Origin: Syntrophobacterales bacterium | GTDB lineage: Bacteria > Desulfobacterota > Desulfobaccia > Desulfobaccales > 0-14-0-80-60-11 | Assembly: GCA_020052215.1 (NCBI GenBank) | Contig: JAGVPN010000507.1 | Location: forward strand, 1 to 19,391 | Length of the DNA stretch: 19,391 bases | Direction of reading: 5' to 3' | Shown: piece by piece, positions 12,302-19,391 of the stretch | Layout: the number at the start of each line of letters is the position of its first letter | Position numbering within the stretch: position 1 is the stretch's first letter | The notes under the pieces: generated by a model | Database searches by the model: none | What the model saw: only the letters and a program-made list of their open reading frames with translations | Told to the model about the DNA's origin: nothing | Position numbers and translations under genes: made by a program

Positions 12302-14182
12302 TTATTCTTTTCCCTTCCCCGCCCCCACCGGCCGGATATTCTCGCACCACTGGACGCAAAAGGCGCATCCGGAGCACAGTTCCGGGTCGATCTGCAACTG
12401 GCCCTTTTCTCCCGACTCCAGGTACATGGCCGGGCAGCCGAAATTATCCAGGCAGTCCCGGCACTCGCCGCACCCTTTGGTCACCTGAAAACGGGCCGTA
12501 CGCTTCTTGCCGGACAACCGCTGGGCGTAGAGGTGACAGGGGGCCTGGGAGATCAGCACCCGGATGCCGGAGGCTGTCAGGGCCTCCTTGGTGGCCGCCA
12601 GGCTTTCTTTATACTTGAAAGGATTGACCACCCAGAGTTGCTCCACCCCCAGGGCCTTCACCGCCCGCTGGATAGGCACGTGCTCCCCGGGATATCCCGG
12701 AGGCATCAGGCTAACCCCGGGGTGGGGTTGGTGTCCGGTCATGGCCGTGGTGCCGTTGTCCAGGATGACCAGCAGGAAATCGTGTTTCTGGTGGACGGCG
12801 TTGGCCAGGGCCGGCAGCCCGGAGTGGAAAAAGGTGGAATCCCCGATAAAGGCCACCACCTTCTGCCCCGTGGCCCGGGAAATGCCCGCGGCGGTGCTGA
12901 TCGACGACCCCATGCAGATGAGAAAATCCGCCATGGACAGAGGCGGCAACAACCCCAGGGTGTAGCAGCCGATGTCCGTGGGAAAAACTCCTTCCACCCC
13001 CAGGTCTTTGAGGGCGATCTTCACCGCATAATACATGGCCCGGTGGGGACACCCGGCGCAGAGATTGGGGGGGCGGTCCGGCAAGGGCTGCCCTAAAATT
13101 TTCTCAGGCGCCAGGGGAGACGCCGCTTCCGAAGCCACCTGGAAAAACCGGGCGACCACCTCCCGCACCAGGCCCGGGTGGTACTCATAGAGGCGGGAAA
13201 AGAGGTCCGGGCCTTTGCCCCGGATGGTCACCGTGAGCCCTCGATCCTGGGCTATGGCCTTGAGACCCTCTTCCAGGTACGGCTCCAGTTCCTCCACCAC
13301 CAGCACCTTGGTAAGGGGCGCCAGGAAATCCCCCAGCAAAGCCTCGGGCAGGGGGTGGGTGAATCCCAGCTTCAGCAGCCTGACTTTATCGGCCAGGCCC
13401 AGTTCCTTGAGGGCGTCCGCCACATAGGCGCCGGCCACCCCGCTGGTGACGATGCCCCAGGCGCCGCGGCCACTGATCTCGTTGAAGGCAGAAGTCTCGG
13501 CCAGGGCCCGGGCCTGGTCCTGAGCGGCCAGGAGGCGCACGTGGGCCTGGCGGGCCACCGCCGGTACCATCACCTGGCGGAAGGGGTCCTTATCAAACCT
13601 GCCCGGCCCCGGCCGGGCCGCCAAATCCCCCAGGGTCACGGGCCCCCGGGTATGGTTCACCCGGGTGGTGGTACGCAGCAGCACCGGGACCTTGAGGTCC
13701 TCGGAGAGGGCGAAGGCCGCCCGGGTCATGGCTTTGGCTTCCTCGGGGGTGGCCGGCTCCAGCATGGGCAGTCCCGCCAGCTTGGCGTAATAGCGATTGT
13801 CCTGCTCGTTCTGACTGGAGAAGAGAGAGGGATCGTCGGCGCTGACAATCACCATACCCCCCTTGACCCCCACATAGGCCAGGGTCATGAGGGCGTCGGC
13901 GGCCACGTTCAGCCCCACGTGTTTCATGGCGCACAGCACCCGCCAGCCGCAGGCCGCGGCCCCCGCCGCTACCTCCAGGGCCACCTTTTCGTTGGTGGAA
14001 AATTCGAACCGGAGGTCGGTCTGCCGGGAAATCTCATAGCACCGGTCGCCGATTTCCGAGGCGGGAGTCCCGGGGTAGGTGGTCACCAGGGCCACCCCGG
14101 CTTCCAGGGCGCCCCGGACAATGGCTTCATTCCCCAGGAAGAGCCGCCGCTCCCCTGCGGCTCCGGTCAAAAGCTCTGACAT
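12302..14182 (-). CDS. iorA: Indolepyruvate:ferredoxin oxidoreductase, alpha subunit
   Basis: IorA is the catalytic subunit carrying thiamine diphosphate and two [4Fe-4S] clusters. The 626-residue product starts MSELLTGAAGERRLFLGNEA. It then shows TTYPGTPASEIGD (~34-46), the FEFSTNEKVALEVAAGAA substrate-binding block, and the TPP-binding GDSTFFHSGLPALANAV with LVILDNGTTAMTGHQPHPG. The C-terminal ferredoxin domain has C571/574/577/583 (ending CP) and C603/606/609/613. The second set ends CENIRP rather than the usual CP. I chose ATG at 14182. The frame stays open to 14485, but that part is not family-like. A candidate promoter lies upstream. The enzyme serves aromatic amino acid fermentation or, in reverse, synthesis from aryl acids. 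Confidence 0.96.
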   Translation of the reverse strand: MSELLTGAAGERRLFLGNEAIVRGALEAGVALVTTYPGTPASEIGDRCYEISRQTDLRFEFSTNEKVALEVAAGAAACGWRVLCAMKHVGLNVAADALMTLAYVGVKGGMVIVSADDPSLFSSQNEQDNRYYAKLAGLPMLEPATPEEAKAMTRAAFALSEDLKVPVLLRTTTRVNHTRGPVTLGDLAARPGPGRFDKDPFRQVMVPAVARQAHVRLLAAQDQARALAETSAFNEISGRGAWGIVTSGVAGAYVADALKELGLADKVRLLKLGFTHPLPEALLGDFLAPLTKVLVVEELEPYLEEGLKAIAQDRGLTVTIRGKGPDLFSRLYEYHPGLVREVVARFFQVASEAASPLAPEKILGQPLPDRPPNLCAGCPHRAMYYAVKIALKDLGVEGVFPTDIGCYTLGLLPPLSMADFLICMGSSISTAAGISRATGQKVVAFIGDSTFFHSGLPALANAVHQKHDFLLVILDNGTTAMTGHQPHPGVSLMPPGYPGEHVPIQRAVKALGVEQLWVVNPFKYKESLAATKEALTASGIRVLISQAPCHLYAQRLSGKKRTARFQVTKGCGECRDCLDNFGCPAMYLESGEKGQLQIDPELCSGCAFCVQWCENIRPVGAGKGKE

Positions 14183-14627
14183 AAGGTGTTTACCCGAACC
14201 GTTCTCTCCGCCCGGCGCCCTCTCAAGGTGGCCCCTGCCGACCCTCGCCCCAGGCGTAATAAATTTGCGTGAATTATAATAATTAACATATTTGGAGCGA
14301 AATACGAGGAAAAAATCGGTCAGCAGCGGTTGGGGGAAAAGGGCAGGCGGTCCACCGCCAGTCGTGCGGGACCGGGGCGGGGGCATTCGGAGGGGCAGGG
14401 GCGGTCCCCACAAGCCACTCAGACTGAAACGGGTACGTCGCCTCCCGGCTCCGGACCCAGACTTTCCCCGGCCTTTCCCGGCCAATCTCCTAACTTGACC
14501 GCCGGGGGAACCCGAAGGAGGGTTCTATCGGTAATATTACTTTATGGCCAGTTAAATGTTGTTTAGATAATGAGTGACGACCATAATAATTACTACTCAA
14601 CCGGCAAGTTATCTTAAGTAATCGCGA
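14183..14627. other. 445-base gap between the response regulator and iorA
   Basis: No gene is supported. A minus-strand frame continues from iorA to 14485, but its proline/arginine-rich product has no family resemblance and lies upstream of the recognisable start. The segment 14260-14300 is locally AT-rich within GC-rich surroundings and holds a candidate promoter. The segment 14540-14627 is also AT-rich, with AGTAGTAATTATTATGG-like sequence but no clear terminator. Confidence 0.6.
14273..14301 (-). promoter_or_regulatory. Candidate sigma70-type promoter for iorA
   Basis: On the minus strand, TTCGCT (14301-14296), a 17-base spacer and TATAAT (14278-14273) form a plausible promoter. The -10 hexamer is perfect; the -35 matches only about 3 of 6. 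The expected transcript start is near 14266, giving a leader of about 84 bases before the iorA ATG. Confidence 0.45.
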
Positions 14628-15029
14628 TCATTTCTCCAGGAGGGGCGACACGAAGGTCTGGCCCTGGCGCACCGTTTCGATGGCGGCAAAGAGAGCCAGA
14701 TCCGCATCTTCTTTCAGGAGATAGCCGTTCACTCCGGTCGCCAGCGCCCGGCGCAGATATTCTTTACTCCGGTGCATACTCAGAATCAACACTTTGATAT
14801 TAGGATAGAGTTGCTTAATCTTCGCCGCCGCCGCAAATCCCCTGAGGCGGGGCATGGAAATATCCAGGATGACCAAATCCGGGGTTAGGTTCTCCAAGAT
14901 TTCCAAAAGTTCGATCCCGTCTCCCGCCTCGCCCACCACCCGCATATCGGCGTCTTCCAGGATGATTTTTTTTATGCCCTGGCGAACTAAAATATGATCA
15001 TCCGCTAACACGATATCATATGGAGTCAT
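14628..15029 (-). CDS. Stand-alone NarL/FixJ-type receiver domain protein
   Basis: A response-regulator receiver of 133 residues. The acidic pocket is Asp10-Asp11 (LADDH), the phosphorylation site is Asp56 (VILDISMP), and the switch residues are Ser84 (ILSMHR) and Lys106 (YLLKEDA). The sequence style (DDHILVRQGIKKIL, GYLLKEDADLALFAAIETVRQGQTFVSP) is that of NarL/FixJ regulators, which normally continue into a LuxR-type HTH. Here translation stops right after SPLLEK. The downstream sequence in that frame shows no HTH, so the output domain is absent. It may act as a phosphate sink or protein-interaction module, or be a decayed regulator. No histidine kinase is in the window. The start ATG at 15029 has AAAAGG about 10 bases upstream. 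Confidence 0.9.
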   Translation of the reverse strand: MTPYDIVLADDHILVRQGIKKIILEDADMRVVGEAGDGIELLEILENLTPDLVILDISMPRLRGFAAAAKIKQLYPNIKVLILSMHRSKEYLRRALATGVNGYLLKEDADLALFAAIETVRQGQTFVSPLLEK

Positions 15030-15252
15030 GGTTGAGCGCCTTTTGACCGGAAACTTCTTTGGCGGTTCAGCGCCATTGAGGTGACGTTGCCCGCATCCGT
15101 GGCAGTTGCAGGGGGGATGTTATTTAATTAAGCATCCCGGTTGCGCCTGTCAATGGCGCTCCCCAAAGAATTATGGTCCGTTTTACCTGAAGAGTTCTGG
15201 TAAAAAATCCTGGGGTGACCTTTCCCTGCGACCCAAAAAAATCGCCGCCGCT

Positions 15253-15425
15253 TATAGCAATTGCCAAAAGTTTTTTCCGTTATGGGAAGCTTTATAATCA
15301 CCCCTGCCCCCCTTTAGAAAAGGGGGGAACTACAAGTAATTGTTGTTAAAGTCCCCCTTTGAAAAAGGGGGACTTAGGGGGATTTAAGAACCTCCAAACG
15401 GAAGGAATTTATGGCAAACGCTATA
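15253..15425. mobile_element. MITE-like element, copy C, inverted relative to copy A
   Basis: A 173-bp element starting TATAGCAATTGCCAAAAG and ending GGCAAACGCTATA. It closely matches the reverse complement of 4561-4734 along its whole length, including the TTTTTTC..GTTATGGGAAGC sub-terminal block, both G-run hairpins and the AACCTCCAAA..GGAAGGAATTT block. Differences are scattered base changes and small indels in the middle. It occupies much of the 15030-15442 gap, which has no gene; the remaining sequence shows no clear signal. Confidence 0.8.
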
Positions 15426-15442
15426 AGTGAACGCCACTGCTT

Positions 15443-15649
15443 TTATACCACCTTTTTAGCGATTTTTGGCAGACCGAGGGCAAACCAAAGAATACCCAAG
15501 AACCTGGCCTTGCAACTGGTACATTTATAATATTTGGTCTGAGGCAGGCGCCGCATCCAAGCTTGGCGTTTGGCCCGCTGCATGGTCCCCTGCCAACATG
15601 AGGGGCAGGAGTCGCCGGTTCTTAACCGCACAAGCACGATTTTCCCCAT
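15443..15649 (-). CDS. Small zinc-ribbon protein, function unknown
   Basis: A 68-residue basic protein with two CxxC knuckles (CPSC at residues ~15-18 and CTSC at ~43-46), spaced as in a zinc ribbon. The central segment is RAKRQAWMRRLPQTKYYKC. The C-terminus (FLGILWFALGLPKIAKKV) is hydrophobic then basic. The start ATG at 15649 is preceded closely by GAGGAG. I do not recognise a named family. The pattern of paired cysteines with conserved aromatic spacing supports a real gene. Nucleic-acid or protein binding is only an inference. It lies divergently from the plus-strand regulator at 15909. Confidence 0.72.
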   Translation of the reverse strand: MGKIVLVRLRTGDSCPSCWQGTMQRAKRQAWMRRLPQTKYYKCTSCKARFLGILWFALGLPKIAKKVV

Positions 15650-15793
15650 ATCTCCTCAAGCCTCTTGGAATTCAACCGAGGGTTTAGGTTTTAAAAAACG
15701 TACCAATCGGCTGACCGCGTCATGGTTGCAAGAGTCCGCCGAAGACCGATCCCAGGGCCCCGGCGCCTATCACCGGATAACGCCTCAGGACAG

Positions 15794-15823
15794 TTGTGGT
15801 GTTTCAGTCTGTTGGGTTACAAT
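15794..15823 (+). promoter_or_regulatory. Candidate promoter for the HTH/zinc-ribbon gene
   Basis: TTGTGG (15794-15799), an 18-base spacer and TACAAT (15818-15823). The -10 matches 5 of 6 and the -35 about 3 of 6. It is followed by a GC-rich repeat-like stretch (CCCTCTCCCCAGAGGGGG, 15863-15880) before the start at 15909. The rest of 15650-15908 holds no gene. Confidence 0.35.
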
Positions 15824-15908
15824 TATTACCCAGAGCGGAAAAGAAATTTCCTTCCCCCCAGCCCTCTCCCCAGAGGGGGAAAAGGAAAAAACTCCCAGAG
15901 ATTCTCCT

Positions 15909-16193
15909 ATGAGCACCTTGCGCCAGGCCATGAAAGAACTTCTGGCGGAGCAGCCGCGCTCCAGCCTGGAGTTGTCGCAACTGCTGTCGCAGTCGGAAAG
16001 AGAGGTGCTGGACCACCTGTCCCACCTCGCCCGGGCCCCCGGACCCGGGTGGCGTTTTCAGATCATCCCCGCAGTGTGCAAACACTGCGGCTTTATTTTT
16101 CGAAAACGGGACCGCCTCACTCGCCCCAGCCGCTGCCCCCTGTGTCAGCACCAATCCATCAGCCGCCCGCGCTTCGCGTTGGAGAAAAAATAA
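15909..16193 (+). CDS. Small regulator: HTH fused to zinc ribbon (COG3357-like)
   Basis: The only confident plus-strand gene. The 94-residue product has an N-terminal winged-helix-like half (LRQAMKELLAEQPRSSLELSQLL..SEREVLDHLSHLAR, residues ~4-45) and a C-terminal zinc ribbon. The ribbon has CKHC and CPLC knuckles separated by GFIFRKRDRLTRPSR, and ends in the SRPRFAL tail. This architecture matches predicted transcriptional regulators of the COG3357 type. I chose ATG at 15909 because homologous sequence begins there, although the frame is open further upstream. The ribosome binding site is weak. The gene converges on glmS, with an inverted repeat between the two stops. Its target is unknown. 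Confidence 0.88.
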   Translation: MSTLRQAMKELLAEQPRSSLELSQLLSQSEREVLDHLSHLARAPGPGWRFQIIPAVCKHCGFIFRKRDRLTRPSRCPLCQHQSISRPRFALEKK

Positions 16194-16196
16194 TTC

Positions 16197-16257
16197 CTTG
16201 GCGTTCTTGGCGCCTTGGCGTGAAAAACATCTCTCACCAAGACGCCAAGTCGCCAAG
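16197..16257. repeat. Inverted CTTGGCG repeats between convergent genes; possible terminator
   Basis: The left arm has three CTTGGCG units (CTTGGCGTTCTTGGCG and CTTGGCGTGA). The right arm, TCACCAAGACGCCAAGTCGCC, is their imperfect inverse, with a short AT-rich loop at ~16224-16233. It fills the 65-base gap between the two convergent stop codons and could act as a bidirectional terminator, though no T-run follows. It looks like another dispersed repeat family. Confidence 0.7.
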
Positions 16258-16258
16258 A

Positions 16259-18088
<1,830 letters not shown>

Positions 18089-18103
18089 AGAGTCGCCTCT
18101 TTT

Positions 18104-18334
18104 AGCTGCCAGCTGTCAGCAGTTAGCAGTTAGCTGTAATAACAGTTAAGGTTAGCATACTTTATACAGGCAACTCGACTGCGGGCGGCGGCTTCCAAGC
18201 CTGTGCCAGCGCAGGCTAAAGCCTGCGGCTACCTTTTCGCTATGTATGTTAATCTCTCTTGTCATTACAGTTAGCAATTGTAAAAAAATGTAGGGCGGGC
18301 ACCGCCCGCCGTGTTGAGTGCGCACCGCCCGCCG
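18104..18334. repeat. Cluster of four kinds of short repeats between glmU and glmS
   Basis: From left to right: AGCTGCCAGCTGTCAGCAG and GTTAGCAGTTAGCTG direct units (18104-18136, with more GTTA-type units to ~18156). Then CCAAGCCTGTGCC near 18196 and GCAGGC-taaa-GCCTGC at ~18212-18227, related to the 9712-9785 units. Then GTA followed by GGGCGGGCACCGCCCGCC (18290-18310), of the family seen at 960 and 12171, and a partial CACCGCCCGCC copy at 18323. No gene is seen. Any glmS promoter would be near the AT-rich 18138-18175, but I could not define one. Confidence 0.75.
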
Positions 18335-18341
18335 ACGGGAG

Positions 18342-19391
18342 CTACTTTCCCTTCTTCTTCACGACCAACCGCCGCTCCAGGTTCACCTGGCGGGCCCGGG
18401 AGATGGCCAGTTTGCCCGGCGGCACGTCCTTGGTGATGGTGGAGCCGGCCCCGACGTAAGCCCCGGCGCCCACGGTCACCGGCGCCACCAGCGCGGTGTT
18501 GCTGCCGATGAAGGCGCCCTCGCCGATGACGGTGGCGTGTTTCTTCTCGCCGTCGTAGTTGCAGGTGATGGTCCCGGCCCCCACATTGGTGCCGGCCCCG
18601 ATATCGGCGTCTCCAAGGTAGGTGAGATGCCCGGCCTTAACCCCTTCATGCAAAACGGATTTTTTCACTTCCACGAAGTTGCCCACGTGCACCCCAGCCC
18701 TGAGGTCGCTTAAAGGCCGGAGATGGGCAAAGGGGCCGATATCCACCCCGGCCCCGATCCGGCTTTGGGTGATGACGCAGCCCATCTTGATATGCACGTC
18801 ATTTTCCAGGATAGAGTCCACAATCTTGACCGACGCCTCGATGAGGCAGTTTTCCCCGATGACGGTTTTGCCCTGGAGAAAGACGTTGGGGTAGATGACG
18901 GTATCTTTGCCGATGCTGACGAAAGACTCGATATAGGTGGCCTCCGGGTCAATCAGGGTGACTCCCTGGTCCATATGCCGGGCATTGATCCGGCGCTTGA
19001 CGGTCTGGGTGGCCCCGGCCAGCTCGGCCCGGCTGTTGATCCCCAGGAGCGCCTCCCAGTCCGGGTCGATGAGGGCTTCCACCCCCCTCCCCTGCTCCCG
19101 GGCGATGTGAATCAGGTCGGTGAGATAGATTTCGCCGGTGACCGGGCTCTTGGGGATTTTTGTCAGGCCCTCCCTCAGAAACGCTGCGTCAAAGCAATAG
19201 GCCCCGGTGTTGATCTCCCGGATGGCCAACAGATCTGGCCGGTCTCGGGAATCCTTGGCCTGGACCACCGCCGCCACCTGTCCCGCCTCGTCCCTTACCA
19301 CCCGGCCGTAATGGGCCCCGTCCGGCAACTCGATGGTCTGGACGGTGACCGCGGCCCCGGTCGTTCCGTGCAGTTGCCGAAGCGCCGCCAT
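18342..19391 (-). CDS. glmU: Bifunctional GlmU (N-acetyltransferase / uridylyltransferase), C-terminal 349 residues
   Basis: GlmU acetylates glucosamine-1-phosphate and couples it to UTP to give UDP-GlcNAc. The right window edge cuts the gene, and about 100 N-terminal residues with the nucleotide-binding motif are missing. The visible part has the end of the uridylyltransferase domain: GRVVRDEAGQVAAVVQAKD, INTGAYCFDAAFL, TGEIYLTDLI and GINSRAEL. A left-handed beta-helix of hexapeptide repeats starts at GVTLIDPEATYIE. It carries the acetyltransferase residues: HLTYLGDADIGAG with the catalytic His, TITCNYDGEKKHAT, and FIGSNTALVAPVTVG. The stop at 18342 follows a basic tail (RLVVKKKGK). It is very probably co-oriented and co-regulated with glmS. 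The Met at the edge is internal, not the start. Confidence 0.97.
   Translation of the reverse strand: MAALRQLHGTTGAAVTVQTIELPDGAHYGRVVRDEAGQVAAVVQAKDSRDRPDLLAIREINTGAYCFDAAFLREGLTKIPKSPVTGEIYLTDLIHIAREQGRGVEALIDPDWEALLGINSRAELAGATQTVKRRINARHMDQGVTLIDPEATYIESFVSIGKDTVIYPNVFLQGKTVIGENCLIEASVKIVDSILENDVHIKMGCVITQSRIGAGVDIGPFAHLRPLSDLRAGVHVGNFVEVKKSVLHEGVKAGHLTYLGDADIGAGTNVGAGTITCNYDGEKKHATVIGEGAFIGSNTALVAPVTVGAGAYVGAGSTITKDVPPGKLAISRARQVNLERRLVVKKKGK

Noticed and set aside
13178..14179. Plus-strand open frame opposite iorA (333 codons)
   Set aside because: Antisense shadow of a clear IorA coding region; the composition is repetitive Gly/His/Pro and it has no motif.
14183..14485. N-terminal extension of IorA by 101 residues
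   Set aside because: The extension is Pro/Arg/Gly-rich, contains the AT-rich promoter-like segment, and the family N-terminus begins at the ATG at 14182.
18089..18341. glmS ribozyme or riboswitch in the glmS leader
   Set aside because: The leader is explained by dispersed repeats, and no ribozyme core pairing could be recognised by eye; a covariance-model search would settle it.

Overview
This is a GC-rich bacterial chromosome segment made almost entirely of conserved housekeeping genes on the minus strand, read right to left. The gaps between genes are crowded with short palindromic repeats. The gene set suggests a Desulfobacterota (former Deltaproteobacteria) member: an ffh-rpsP-khpA-rimM-trmD-rplS-rnhB-yraN cluster, a reduced PTS pair (HPr/EI), an archease-RtcB pair, and an indolepyruvate:ferredoxin oxidoreductase pair typical of anaerobes. 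The lineage is an inference from gene content, not from a search.

Layout from right to left, the direction of most transcription. glmU (cut by the right edge) and glmS make UDP-GlcNAc precursors. A lone plus-strand gene encodes a small HTH/zinc-ribbon regulator. Next come a small zinc-ribbon protein, a MITE-like element and an orphan receiver-domain response regulator. iorA and iorB follow, separated by an AT-rich DUF2971 gene that looks acquired. Then come archease and rtcB (RNA ligation/repair) and a RelE-type toxin with its antitoxin. The translation and ribosome-biogenesis run is next: ffh, rpsP, khpA, rimM, trmD, rplS and rnhB, with several ATGA stop/start overlaps. After it come a fused REP-associated tyrosine transposase (RAYT)-YraN gene and rsmI. 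Last are ptsH and ptsI (cut by the left edge).

The most unusual feature is the mobile and repeat layer. A RAYT lies between rnhB and yraN in one unbroken reading frame with yraN. The joining linker is encoded by one of the GTAGGGGCGG-type palindromes, and another copy lies in frame inside the transposase. The same palindrome family and its variants occur in many of the intergenic gaps. A separate 173-174 bp element with imperfect 20-bp terminal inverted repeats occurs twice in opposite orientation, once inside the ribosomal operon between rimM and trmD and once near 15.3 kb. Its G-run hairpin core recurs at 10.3 kb. Together these suggest an active or recently active population of small non-autonomous elements that has reshaped gene starts and intergenic leaders without breaking the essential genes.
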